DNA of 62,392 bases from Pseudomonas guariconensis. GTDB lineage: Bacteria > Pseudomonadota > Gammaproteobacteria > Pseudomonadales > Pseudomonadaceae. Under the pieces are notes generated by a model. It searched no databases and was not told the DNA's origin. It worked only from the letters and a program-made list of their open reading frames with translations. The translations under genes and the position numbers were made by a program. Where the stretch lies: contig NZ_JADLJL010000029.1 in NCBI RefSeq assembly GCF_015680235.1, positions 1-62,392 of the forward strand, read 5' to 3'. The stretch's first letter is position 1; each line of letters opens with the position of its first letter. Below are positions 35,365 to 43,656 of this stretch, in pieces.

Positions 35365-37596
35365 ATGAACACTTGGCCACGCCGGGCGCTGTACGCCGCC
35401 GGGTTCTCCCTCACCCTCTCCAGCGCCGCCTGGGCAGCGCTCAGCGAAGTCGACCCGGGGCCCTACACCCTGGCCACCGGTGGTTATCCGATGTGGTACA
35501 AGGATGCCGGCGAGCTGTCCCTGGAGCTGTGCCAGTCGCGCGCCACCAGTTCGCGCGCCCCCGGCGCGCCAGGGGCCCCGGCCTACATGTGCACCCTGCT
35601 CCCGGAGCCTGGCGTGTACGATGACACCCTGCCCTTGGTGTTCCCTGACAACTGGCCGCCAGAAATGTTCTGGTTCCTGGCCGAAACCGAGATTCCGGCC
35701 GTCGGCAACAGTGGCTACGAGCTGGAAGTGTATGTTGCCGGTGTCGAGGCGGCGTTCGCGGCCGAGAACCCGGTGGACGGCGACCAGCAGAGCTTCGCCC
35801 GCATCCGTATCCGCGCCTCGGTGCCAACCGCCGGGACCTACACCATCACCCACCCCTACGGTGTCGAAAGGGTCGAGGTCACCACCCCAGGGCGCCGAGC
35901 GATCAACATCACCCGCGACATCGGCATCGGTGCCCCAGGCGATTTCAGTGGCGCACTCAATGGCGACATCGGGCCGTTCCTGCGCAGCGTCAACGGCCCT
36001 TACACCGAGGTGAACCCCGACACTGGCGCTACCGAAACCTACGTCGGCGACCCCAACCTCACCGAGGCGGTCATCGGCAGCCCGTTCGGCACCAACTTCG
36101 TGGCCATCGATGGCCCCGCCGGGCATATCCAGACGAATGTCTTCACGCTTTCGGGCAAGGTCCTCGACCCGCGCGCCCAGACCCCGGCGACCCTGGAACG
36201 CGCCACGTACCAGCGCAACGGCAACGGTACCCGCGTCGAAGTGTTCGCCAAGGCGCCCAACGACGCCAGCCTGTGCATGCGCCATGGCCTGGCCCTGGTC
36301 GGCACACCGCCCTCCCCTTGCCAGTACACTCTGCTTTCGGACAACAACGGGCTGTTCTTCAGCCATCAGCTGAGCCAGGACCCACCGCCACCGGTGATCG
36401 TGGTCACGGCCAGCAGCAGCGCCGGTGGTACCCGACCGACGTCCTTGTCGAGCAAACTCACCGACGTGGTGAAAGTCAGCACCGCGCGCTTCGACTGGGC
36501 CACCAAACGCCTGGTGATCGAAGCCAGCTCCAGCGACGAAGTGCAGGTGCCCGACCTGGTTGCGCAGGGCTATGGCCGCCTGTCCAAGGCGGGCACCGTG
36601 CAGACCCTGACGGTCAATGACCTGCCCCAACCGCCCGCCAGCGTCACGGTGAAGTCCGCCGCCGGTGGCAGCGATGTCGAGCCGGTGGTGGTGGTCGGCA
36701 ATGCCCCGGTCGCGGCCGAGAACCAGCCACCACTGGCCCAGGCCGATGTCGCCAGCACCAGTGTCGGCGTCCCCATCACCCTTAGCCTGCTGGAGAACGA
36801 CAGCGACCCGGACGGCAACGTGCCGCTGGTCATCGCCGACCTTACCCAGCCCGGCACCGGCCTCGGCTCGGTCGTGACCAACGGCAGCACGGCGGTCACC
36901 TATACCCCGCCATCCGGCGCTACGACTGCCTTCACCGCCACGTTCAGCTACCGCGCCCAGGATGCCAAGGGCCTGAAGTCGGAACCGGCCACGGTGACTG
37001 TCAACGTCGCCCCCAACCAGGCGCCAACCGCTGTCGCGGACAGCGCAGCGACCCTGGGCGTGCCACTGACCATCAACGTGCTCGCCAACGACACCGACCC
37101 GGAGAACAACCTGCCGCTGGCCGTGGCCAGTGTCGGCCAGCCACCTGCAGGCCAAGGTACGGTCAGCACCGATGGCAGTACCGTCACCTATACGCCCCCG
37201 GCCACGGTCACCGCACCTTTCACCACCACGTTCACCTACGTGGCGCGTGATGCCCTGGGCGCCTTGTCCGGTAACGGCACGGTCACCGTGCAGGTGTCGC
37301 CACGCCCGGCCCAGGAAACCTTCACGGTGACCACCGCGACAGTCACGGCGCGTTCCAACAACCGTTTCAACTGGGATTTCGGCGGCACGTCCTCGGTGAC
37401 CACCGGCAATACCGTCACGGTGCAAGTGACCACGCCAAACGGCCTGGTGACCCTTGGCAGCGTGCCTGTACCGCTGACCGGACGCTGGCGCCTGATCGTG
37501 AGCAACAGCACCACCATCGTGCCATCAGCCAACCCGACGGCGACCATCACCACCAGCCAGGGCACCACGCGTACCGTGCCGGTGGTCGTGCAGTAG
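35365..37596 (+). CDS. Secreted protein with tandem Ig/cadherin-like repeats, second paralogue
   Basis: 743 residues from the ATG at 35365, preceded by AAGGAGG; an ATG 12 codons earlier has no such site. The signal peptide ends at SSAAWA (about 22). The N-terminal 290 residues are paralogous to the previous protein. An Ig-like region follows, then two consecutive Big_9/cadherin-type repeats of about 95 residues (LLENDSDPDGNVPLVIADLT and VLANDTDPENNLPLAVASVG) whose Asp-rich turns look like calcium sites. A final beta domain of about 90 residues closes the protein. These are typical adhesive or scaffold modules. It stands next to the curlin genes, so fibre anchoring or matrix binding is a reasonable guess. 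Confidence 0.75.
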   Translation: MNTWPRRALYAAGFSLTLSSAAWAALSEVDPGPYTLATGGYPMWYKDAGELSLELCQSRATSSRAPGAPGAPAYMCTLLPEPGVYDDTLPLVFPDNWPPEMFWFLAETEIPAVGNSGYELEVYVAGVEAAFAAENPVDGDQQSFARIRIRASVPTAGTYTITHPYGVERVEVTTPGRRAINITRDIGIGAPGDFSGALNGDIGPFLRSVNGPYTEVNPDTGATETYVGDPNLTEAVIGSPFGTNFVAIDGPAGHIQTNVFTLSGKVLDPRAQTPATLERATYQRNGNGTRVEVFAKAPNDASLCMRHGLALVGTPPSPCQYTLLSDNNGLFFSHQLSQDPPPPVIVVTASSSAGGTRPTSLSSKLTDVVKVSTARFDWATKRLVIEASSSDEVQVPDLVAQGYGRLSKAGTVQTLTVNDLPQPPASVTVKSAAGGSDVEPVVVVGNAPVAAENQPPLAQADVASTSVGVPITLSLLENDSDPDGNVPLVIADLTQPGTGLGSVVTNGSTAVTYTPPSGATTAFTATFSYRAQDAKGLKSEPATVTVNVAPNQAPTAVADSAATLGVPLTINVLANDTDPENNLPLAVASVGQPPAGQGTVSTDGSTVTYTPPATVTAPFTTTFTYVARDALGALSGNGTVTVQVSPRPAQETFTVTTATVTARSNNRFNWDFGGTSSVTTGNTVTVQVTTPNGLVTLGSVPVPLTGRWRLIVSNSTTIVPSANPTATITTSQGTTRTVPVVVQ

Positions 37597-37611
37597 CCCA
37601 GGGAGGACGCC

Positions 37612-38094
37612 ATGAAACCCCTGAACCCCTTGCTGCTCTGCCTGGCCCTGGCGGGCCAGGCCCTTCAGCCCGGCTGGGCCGAAGACCTGATGGACAACGC
37701 TGACCTTGCGGTCGGCAGCGACCTCGGCGAACCGGTGATCGTGCGCCTGCTGCCGGCCGGCGCCGGCCAGGTGGCGGTGATCGAGCAGCAGGGGTCGGGC
37801 AACCGCGCCGCCCTCGACCAGAACGGCCAGGCTCTGCTGGGCCGCATCGTCCAGGCCGGGGGTGCGCAGGAGGCGTACATCCTGCAGGAAGGCAGCGACC
37901 TGATGGCCGCGATCGTCCAGCAGGGCCAGGGCAACAACGCCGCGATCCGCCAGAGCGGCAGCAACAACAGCGCGTCGATCGAACAGATCGGCAACTACAA
38001 CAACGCCAGCATCGAACAACGCGGCACGGGGCTGACCAGCGCCGTGACCCAGGCCGGCAACGGCCAATACGTTCAGATCACCCAATACCGATAG
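37612..38094 (+). CDS. csgB: CsgB-like minor curlin (nucleator)
   Basis: 160 residues with signal peptide (about 1-23, ending QPGWA). It has about five curlin repeats with the Q-x-G-x-x-N pattern, e.g. IVQQGQGNNAAIRQSGSNN and ASIEQIGNYNN. The basic, repeat-terminating end YVQITQYR recalls the C-terminus of CsgB nucleators. It should be exported through the CsgG-like pore encoded at 40613-41455 and seed polymerisation of the next gene product. GGAGG precedes the ATG. Confidence 0.88.
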   Translation: MKPLNPLLLCLALAGQALQPGWAEDLMDNADLAVGSDLGEPVIVRLLPAGAGQVAVIEQQGSGNRAALDQNGQALLGRIVQAGGAQEAYILQEGSDLMAAIVQQGQGNNAAIRQSGSNNSASIEQIGNYNNASIEQRGTGLTSAVTQAGNGQYVQITQYR

Positions 38095-38110
38095 ACCTGG
38101 AGGCACCACC

Positions 38111-39556
38111 ATGTTCAAGCTCGCTCCCTTAAGCGCCGCCATTGTACTGGCGGTCGCCGGCCAGGCCATGGCCGCTGACAGCATCTCGGAACAGTCCCAG
38201 CAGGGTACCGAGAACATCGCCGAAGTACTGCAGAACCTGGCACCGAGCGCCACGATCATTCAGGACCAGACCGGCCTGGGCCACAACCACATGGCGGTGC
38301 AGGACACCAGCACCAGCCAGATCGAGCAGACCGCCACCGGCTCCTACAACGCCGGCTACGGCGATCAGATCTTCGAGAACGGCAGCAAGCTCACCCAACA
38401 GTCCGGCGGCAGCGGCAACGACAACTTCGCCAGCCAGTCCCTGGGCGCGGAGAACCAGTCGACGCAGATCCAGGACGGGGTCGGCAACCGCTCGCAGGTG
38501 TTCCAGGACTCGCAGATGGGGGCCAAGGCCACCACCGACCAGAAAGGCAGCGGCAACGATGCGGTGGTCGAGCAGTTGTTCAGCGGCAGTGGCAACAAGA
38601 GCCTGATCAAGCAGGAAGGCACCGGTAACAGTGCCGCCGCCGAACACATGTTCCACGAGAACGGTGAAATCAAGATCCAGCAGATCAACAGCAACGCCAG
38701 CTGGGCCTATGGCGACCAGCGCGACGGCCTGGGCGGCGTGCTGGAGATCCATCAGGTCGGCACCGCTCACAACGCAGAAGTCTGGCAGGACACCCAGATC
38801 GCCAGCAGCGCCAGTGTCTACCAGCAAGGCCAGAACAACGAAGGCTACATTGACCAGAGCTTCGGCCAGGGCAACAGCGCGAGCCTGTCCCAGAGCGGCC
38901 AACGCAACGCCAGCTGGTCAGATCAGTTCGAGACCAACCAGTCGGTCACCAGCATCACCCAGAACGGCAACGACAACCTGCACTTCACCTACCAGAACGG
39001 CGATAACCACCGCCTGGTCATCAGCACCACCGGCAACGGCAACAAGGTCCAGGCCAGCAACTGGAAAGGCGACCGCGAAGGCGGCCAGTTCGGCATGGGC
39101 CAGCAGGCGCAGATCACCCAGAACGGCTACGGCAACACCGTCAACATCACCCAGAACGGCATGGAGCAATTCGCCAAGCTCGGCCAGAAAGGCACCGACA
39201 ACACCATGTTGACCAACCAGGCCGACAGCAACAACGAACTGTATTTCGAACAGAACGGCACCGATAACCTGCTGATCGCCGATCAGCGCGACAACAACTA
39301 TGCCGCAGGCCTGAGCGCCGGCAGCGACAACAAGGTCACCCTCGACCAGTCCGGCCAATACAACCAGAGCTACACCTACCAACTGTACGGCAGCGGCAAC
39401 GAAGCCACCATCAAGCAGGTCGACAGCGCCAATGTCGCCTACGTGACACAGGGAGGCACCAACAACCAGGCCTTCGTGGACCAGAGCAGCATGAACCAGA
39501 GCGCCACCATCACCCAGTACGGCACCGCCAACCTGGCCACCGTCACCCAGCAATAA
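38111..39556 (+). CDS. csgA: CsgA-like major curlin, unusually long
   Basis: 481 residues, compared with about 150 for E. coli CsgA. The signal peptide ends at GQAMA (about 21). The rest is made of roughly twenty imperfect repeats of about 20-24 residues with Gln/Asn at the amyloid ladder positions (ITQNGNDN, ITQNGYGNTVNITQNG, LDQSGQYNQSYTYQ, ITQYGTANLATVTQQ). It should form the main amyloid fibre outside the cell. Compared with E. coli CsgA the repeats vary more in length and include aspartates and histidines. It is the last gene of the operon and is followed by a strong terminator. Confidence 0.9.
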   Translation: MFKLAPLSAAIVLAVAGQAMAADSISEQSQQGTENIAEVLQNLAPSATIIQDQTGLGHNHMAVQDTSTSQIEQTATGSYNAGYGDQIFENGSKLTQQSGGSGNDNFASQSLGAENQSTQIQDGVGNRSQVFQDSQMGAKATTDQKGSGNDAVVEQLFSGSGNKSLIKQEGTGNSAAAEHMFHENGEIKIQQINSNASWAYGDQRDGLGGVLEIHQVGTAHNAEVWQDTQIASSASVYQQGQNNEGYIDQSFGQGNSASLSQSGQRNASWSDQFETNQSVTSITQNGNDNLHFTYQNGDNHRLVISTTGNGNKVQASNWKGDREGGQFGMGQQAQITQNGYGNTVNITQNGMEQFAKLGQKGTDNTMLTNQADSNNELYFEQNGTDNLLIADQRDNNYAAGLSAGSDNKVTLDQSGQYNQSYTYQLYGSGNEATIKQVDSANVAYVTQGGTNNQAFVDQSSMNQSATITQYGTANLATVTQQ

Positions 39557-39571
39557 CCCCCTCCCCCTTTG

Positions 39572-39612
39572 GACCGCGGTGTTCCCTCTCCCTGGCGCCG
39601 CGGTTCTTTTTT
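39572..39612 (+). terminator. Intrinsic terminator of the curlin operon
   Basis: ACCGCGG (39573-39579) pairs with CCGCGGT (39598-39604), with additional pairing inside the loop, followed by TCTTTTTT. Confidence 0.85.
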
Positions 39613-39748
39613 CCTGCGATTTCTGTGGTGTCTGTGCGATCGAGCGCCGCCCGTGCGGCGCTCGTTCTCACAGACACCAAAGCAATTGAGGCAAACCTCT
39701 TCGCGCAACGACGTTACAATGGCCGCACACCCAACCGACACAGCCACC

Positions 39749-40393
39749 ATGATCCAGTCCGACCTCGACCTGTTCGGCCCCCAGCCGCAACTCCTGGCCA
39801 GCCATACCGTGCTGTTGCCCGGTTTCGCCCTGGCCGAGGTCGAGGCGCTGCTCGATGCCCTGCGCCCGGTGCTGCGCGCCGCGCCCTTCCGGCACATGCG
39901 CACCCCTGGTGGTCTGCACATGGCCGTGGCCCTGACCAACTGCGGTGCCCAGGGCTGGGTCAGCGACGAGCAAGGCTATCGCTACAGCCCCACCGACCCC
40001 ATGACCGGCAAGCCGTGGCCGGCAATGCCCCAGGCACTGCTAGAGCTCGCAACACGCGCCGCCGATGCAGCCGGTTTCGAGGGGTTCGTGCCCGATGCCT
40101 GCCTGATCAACCATTACTTGCCCGGCACCCGCCTGACGCTGCACCAGGACCGTGACGAGCGCGACTTCGGCCAGCCGATCGTGTCGCTGTCACTGGGCTT
40201 GCCGGCGGTGTTTCTGTTTGGCGGGCTGCAACGCTCGGACCGGACCCAACGGATACCCTTGAGCCATGGCGATGTGCTGGTATGGGGTGGCGAGGATCGC
40301 CTGCGGTATCACGGGGTGATGCCGATCAAGCCTGGCGTGCACCCGAGGATGGGAGAGCGGCGGATCAACCTGACCTTGCGCAAGGCCAGGTAA
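39749..40393 (+). CDS. alkB: DNA/RNA alkylation-damage dioxygenase AlkB
   Basis: 214 residues from the ATG at 39749 (MIQSDLDLFG), which aligns with the start of E. coli AlkB (216 residues); upstream in-frame ATGs lack homology. An Fe(II)/2-oxoglutarate dioxygenase that removes methyl groups from 1-methyladenine and 3-methylcytosine. It shows TNCGAQGWVS, YSPTDPMTGKPWPAMPQ, the iron ligands in LHQDRDE and RYHGVMP, and the 2-oxoglutarate arginines in ERRINLTLR. It has its own transcription unit between two convergent surface-fibre operons and appears unrelated to them. Confidence 0.96.
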   Translation: MIQSDLDLFGPQPQLLASHTVLLPGFALAEVEALLDALRPVLRAAPFRHMRTPGGLHMAVALTNCGAQGWVSDEQGYRYSPTDPMTGKPWPAMPQALLELATRAADAAGFEGFVPDACLINHYLPGTRLTLHQDRDERDFGQPIVSLSLGLPAVFLFGGLQRSDRTQRIPLSHGDVLVWGGEDRLRYHGVMPIKPGVHPRMGERRINLTLRKAR

Positions 40394-40394
40394 G

Positions 40395-40560
40395 ACGTCG
40401 CGGGACAAGCCCACCCACCTGTCCTGCGCTGTTTTCAGAGAAAACGGCCATGCCTGTGGGAGATTCTATGGTTGTGGGCAAGCCGGCTCTCACTGGTGCA
40501 GCGCCGACCACACCCTGTGGGAGCCGGCTTGCCAGCGATAGCGCCGGGGCAAGCCACCCA
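40395..40560. repeat. Cluster of REP-like elements
   Basis: Several REP fragments (GCGGGACAAGCCCACCCACC near 40399, GTGGGCAAGCCGGCTCTCAC near 40475, TGTGGGAGCCGGCTTGCCAG near 40516) fill most of the 219-base gap between alkB and the csgG-like gene. No gene is seen in the gap. Confidence 0.75.
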
Positions 40561-40612
40561 AGACAATTGCTCCCAGTAGAATCGGACAGTCATGCGATTA
40601 ACGGGGTCCCCC

Positions 40613-41455
40613 TCACTGCTGCTGATACTGGCTCAGGTACTTGTCCAGCACCGCCTTGTCGCCGCTGCCATCGCCCGCCACCTGCCACAGCCGGCGCTCG
40701 ATGCCCTGGGCCAGCAGGTGACCCACCGCCGCCTCGATGGCCGAAAGCACGCACAGCTGGGCCGGCTCGTTGGTGGTGTAGCCGACCTCGGCCTCCAGCA
40801 GTTTCTTGAACTCGATGAACTTGAACACCCCGGCACTGCGCCCGACCGAGTAGATGGTCTTGCTGGTCATCACGTTGGCCAGGACCTGACCGCTGCGCAC
40901 GTCCACCGCCCGCAGGTTGACGGTGACCTGGTCGACCCGGTACTCACGGGAGATATCGATGCCCAAGTAGCGGGCACCCTCACCGCCGCTGCGCACGTTG
41001 GTGTCGTAGGCGATGATGCCGCCTTCGAGCATCAGGTTGGCCGCCTGCAGGGGCGGCAGTTCACCCTGGATGTTCAGCGGTACGTCCGGTTTCTTCTGCG
41101 AGGCGCGGATGATCTTGCGTTCGGTCAGCAGGTTCTGCAGCCCCTCGCGCTCGAGTACGACGAACCAGCCACTGGCATTGAGCGCATCCATCAGCATGCT
41201 GGCCGCCCCCTGGGTGACGCTGGTGGAGAACGAGCTGGCCGGGGTCGGTTTGTACTGGCCTGTCTGGTCGCGGAAGCCGTACACCACCGCCATGAGCCGG
41301 CCCTTGGGCCGTGGCATGTTGATCAGGTCGTAGTAGGTGGAGGCGCGCGGTGTCAGGGTCGGTATCGCCCCGTCCTGTTCAGCGGGCATGGGCTCGCGCA
41401 GGCCGCAGCCTTGCAAGGTGGCGAGGATCAGCAGTGTGCTCAGCAGGCGTTTCAT
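40613..41455 (-). CDS. csmG: Curli secretion pore lipoprotein CsgG (CsmG)
   Basis: 280 residues with lipobox LQGC (acylated Cys 17). It forms the nonameric outer-membrane channel for curlins. The constriction region YKPTPASSFSTSV corresponds to YKPYPASNFSTAV of E. coli CsgG: Tyr51 and Phe56 are kept, but Asn55 is Ser. ERKIIRASQ and YLGIDISREYRVDQVTVNLR are also conserved. It is the last gene of the long minus-strand operon and converges on alkB. The symbol follows the csmEFG genes reported next to xcmX in P. putida GB-1. Confidence 0.94.
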   Translation of the reverse strand: MKRLLSTLLILATLQGCGLREPMPAEQDGAIPTLTPRASTYYDLINMPRPKGRLMAVVYGFRDQTGQYKPTPASSFSTSVTQGAASMLMDALNASGWFVVLEREGLQNLLTERKIIRASQKKPDVPLNIQGELPPLQAANLMLEGGIIAYDTNVRSGGEGARYLGIDISREYRVDQVTVNLRAVDVRSGQVLANVMTSKTIYSVGRSAGVFKFIEFKKLLEAEVGYTTNEPAQLCVLSAIEAAVGHLLAQGIERRLWQVAGDGSGDKAVLDKYLSQYQQQ

Positions 41456-41483
41456 GGTCGTTCTCCCCTATCGGCCTTCCCTC

Positions 41484-41903
41484 TCAGGGGTTAAGGCCAC
41501 TGACCTCGATGATCGAGACTTCCCCTGTCGCACGGTCGGTGACCTTGATGCTCAGGGCCCCGGAATCGTCGATCACGTCGATCAGGAACGAGTCCGTGGA
41601 CATGCTGCCGGTGGTGCCGTTGCTGATATTGTCCAGCAACTGCGAGAGCAACCGCGATTCGAGCTGGTTGCTGAAGCGCTCCAGGGCGGAGGTGCCGGCA
41701 AAGGCCGACGCGCGGTCCTTGAGGTCCGGGTCCTCATGGTCGTTCTGCGCCTGGGCGTTGTTGAGCAACCAGGTCCCATTGAGCGGGTTGCCGCCGAACG
41801 CCGGGTTGACCGGGGTGTACACCAGCTCCGTGGCCTGGATGGGGCCGACGAAGGCGCCGGCCAGCAGGCAGGCGGCAATACAACGGGGCATGCGCGTGTT
41901 CAT
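41484..41903 (-). CDS. csmF: Curli assembly factor CsgF (CsmF)
   Basis: 139 residues with signal peptide (about 1-24, ending PIQAT). The mature N-terminus ELVYTPVNPAFGGNPLNGTW matches the CsgF segment that inserts in the CsgG pore (FRNPNFGGNPxNG in E. coli), followed by LLNNAQAQN. CsgF couples secretion to CsgB-dependent nucleation at the surface. Its ATG overlaps the csgE-like stop by four bases; csgG follows after 28 bases. Confidence 0.94.
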   Translation of the reverse strand: MNTRMPRCIAACLLAGAFVGPIQATELVYTPVNPAFGGNPLNGTWLLNNAQAQNDHEDPDLKDRASAFAGTSALERFSNQLESRLLSQLLDNISNGTTGSMSTDSFLIDVIDDSGALSIKVTDRATGEVSIIEVSGLNP

Positions 41904-42304
41904 AGCTCGTCCCTCTCCAGATCAGTGGTGTCCTGCAGCAGGCGTTGCAGCTTGCGCTGGATGATTTGCTGCTTGACCAGGTCCGCCGCCGCGACGGCCT
42001 CGTCTTTGAGTTGCGTGGTGTTGGGCGGCAGGAAGCGCCGGTACAGCACTTCGCGTTCGTACTCCACCGTCACCAAGCTGCCCCAACGGGCATCGGGGCG
42101 TTCGCGCACCACCAGGTTGAAGTCCAGGCGGCTCGTGGCGCGCAGGCGGTCGGTGAAGTCGTTGTAGAAGTCATGGCCGATGTGCGAAATAGTGTTGTCG
42201 ACGATGAACCCCATCATTTCGTCCTCGGCGCCGGCCTGGGCCTGCGTGGGTACCCAGGCGGCCAGCAGCAGGCACAGGCAGCACAGAGCGGCGCGCGTGT
42301 TCAT
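41900..42304 (-). CDS. csmE: Curli secretion gate protein CsgE (CsmE)
   Basis: 134 residues from the ATG at 42304; the longer frame upstream overlaps xcmX and lacks homology. The signal peptide ends at PTQAQA (about 24). The core GFIVDNTISHIGHDFYNDF and LVVRERPDARWGSLVTVEYE match CsgE, the periplasmic cap that delivers CsgA to CsgG. It overlaps both neighbours by four bases, so translation is coupled from the pseudopilin genes into the curli genes. Confidence 0.93.
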   Translation of the reverse strand: MNTRAALCCLCLLLAAWVPTQAQAGAEDEMMGFIVDNTISHIGHDFYNDFTDRLRATSRLDFNLVVRERPDARWGSLVTVEYEREVLYRRFLPPNTTQLKDEAVAAADLVKQQIIQRKLQRLLQDTTDLERDEL

Positions 42305-42831
42305 GGCGTGTCTCCTGGGCCGGCGTGGGTGCGGGCGCCACCGCCGGCCTCTGCGAAAGGCTGCTCGGCGACGAACTGCCAGTCGCTGTAGTGCTCCAGC
42401 CCTTCGAAGCCGGACCACTGGGCATCGAAGCCGCTGCGCTTGAGCGGCGCGGCATCGGAGTTGCTGTAGACGCCGGTGATGCGGCCATCCACCGAGCGCA
42501 GCAGGCCCCATTCCTGACCGTTGGTGATCGGGTCCGGGTAGAGCCTGCGGATGTGCCGCTGTGGCGATGGGAAGCGGTTGTCCTCGAGCAGGTCCTCAAG
42601 GGCCTGGGGGTATTGGGCCAGGCCTGGCGAGGCGCGGTAATAGCTGCGCAGGGCCTGGGCATACTGCCCGCCGACCCATAGCAGCTGGCGCTCGTGCTCG
42701 CGCTGGGCGTTGGTAGCCCACAGGGTCCCGGTGGCGGCCAGGGCCATGCTGCTGACCGCGATCAGGAACAGCACGCCCAGGTAGGTAAAGCCCGCGCAGG
42801 CCTTACCATTCGGCATAGAGGCTGCCATCAC
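42301..42831 (-). CDS. xcmX: Pseudopilin-related protein XcmX
   Basis: 176 residues with a prepilin-like N-terminus: short basic leader, then G/FTYLGVLFLIAVSSMAL. The glutamate normally at position +5 is replaced by Gly, as in tip (GspK-like) pseudopilins, so it probably caps a pseudopilus. The C-terminal domain has an ordered RRLYPDPITNGQEWGLLRS segment, shared by XcmX-type proteins. In P. putida GB-1 a transposon insertion in xcmX blocked transport of the Mn(II)-oxidising factor (from memory of de Vrind and colleagues, 2003). The neighbours match that report: two XcpT-like genes on one side, csmEFG on the other. Confidence 0.88.
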   Translation of the reverse strand: MMAASMPNGKACAGFTYLGVLFLIAVSSMALAATGTLWATNAQREHERQLLWVGGQYAQALRSYYRASPGLAQYPQALEDLLEDNRFPSPQRHIRRLYPDPITNGQEWGLLRSVDGRITGVYSNSDAAPLKRSGFDAQWSGFEGLEHYSDWQFVAEQPFAEAGGGARTHAGPGDTP

Positions 42832-43189
42832 GCGCCCTCCCTGTTGCTCCGCTCTTGATATCGGCCACGCCGCCGCTGACCCCTTCCGGCGGCGGCACCA
42901 GCTTCCAGGCGTCGCTGCGCTCGGTGAGCGGGTCGACCGGGGTGTTGCGCAGGTAGCGCTGTTCGACCAGCTGCTCCAGCGACTCGGGGTAGCGGCCGGT
43001 GTCGCCGTAGTAGTGGTCCAGGGCCTCGCGCAGCACCGCCAGGCTCTGGCGCAGGGTCGCCTCGCGGGAGGCCTCCAAGCTGTTGAAGTAGCGCGGCATG
43101 GCGATGGTCATCAGGGTGGCGATGATCGCCATGACCACCAGCAGCTCGATCAGGGTGAAACCGCGGATGCGTTTCATGGTCGTCACCAT
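42803..43189 (-). CDS. GspG/XcpT-like pseudopilin (XcmT type)
   Basis: 128 residues with an ideal prepilin peptidase site, RIRG/FTLIELLVVMAI, including Glu at +5. The globular part has YYGDTGRYPESLEQLVEQRY, YLRNTPVDPLT and WKLVPP, the usual GspG core. The start at 43189 overlaps the previous gene; ATG 43177, giving the leader MKRIRG, is equally possible. It corresponds to xcmT2 or xcmT3 of strain GB-1; I cannot say which. Prepilin peptidase is not encoded here and must come from the pilD/xcpA locus. Confidence 0.9.
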   Translation of the reverse strand: MVTTMKRIRGFTLIELLVVMAIIATLMTIAMPRYFNSLEASREATLRQSLAVLREALDHYYGDTGRYPESLEQLVEQRYLRNTPVDPLTERSDAWKLVPPPEGVSGGVADIKSGATGRARDGSLYAEW

Positions 43190-43656
43190 TGCCCGTAGGG
43201 GATGCCGTTCAGGCCATTGCCGCTGGCCTTGGAATACACGTCGAAGACATCGCGGCCTTCACGTGGGTTGTCGGCACTGCTGTCGTAGGCGCGCAGGCCC
43301 CAGCCGCCTTCGTCCTCATGCTTGGCCGCCACCAGCGGGTCATGGGGGATGCGGCGCAGGAAGTAGAACTTGGCGCCCTTGGCACTGCGCACATCGCGCA
43401 CGCCTTCGACCAGCACCTGCAGGCTCGGCGGGTAGCCGCTGCTGTCCAGGCGCTTTTCGATGTAGCCGGCGTCGAAGGCACGCTTGTAGGCATCGATGGC
43501 ATCGCGGATCTGGTACAGCGCCTCGCGCAGTTGCTGCTCCTTGCCGCGACGCACCACGGTCTCGGTCAAGGGCGCGGCCATGGTGGCCAGCAGCCCGAGC
43601 AGCGCCAGGGTCAGCACCACCTCGATCAGGCTGAAGCCCTGCTGTTGGCGTTTCAT
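43183..43656 (-). CDS. GspG/XcpT-like pseudopilin (XcmT type)
   Basis: 157 residues with leader MKRQQQG and cleavage before FSLIEVVLTLALLGLLATMA, Glu at +5 present. The soluble domain has YKRAFDAGYIEKRLDSSGYP, a VLVEGV segment, FYFLRRIPHDPL and a C-terminal Gly-rich part ending GIPYGQW. It is a paralogue of the next pseudopilin and a candidate xcmT2/xcmT3. It overlaps the secretin stop by four bases. Confidence 0.9.
   Translation of the reverse strand: MKRQQQGFSLIEVVLTLALLGLLATMAAPLTETVVRRGKEQQLREALYQIRDAIDAYKRAFDAGYIEKRLDSSGYPPSLQVLVEGVRDVRSAKGAKFYFLRRIPHDPLVAAKHEDEGGWGLRAYDSSADNPREGRDVFDVYSKASGNGLNGIPYGQW

Noticed and set aside
34861..37425. 854-codon minus-strand frame
   Set aside because: It lies opposite the two secreted paralogues, whose shared sequence, Shine-Dalgarno sites and operon position show that the plus strand is coding.
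38111..39556. Repeats in the curlin gene as a CRISPR array
   Set aside because: The repeat is at protein level (Q-x-G-x-x-N), DNA copies are not identical, and there is one continuous reading frame with a signal peptide.
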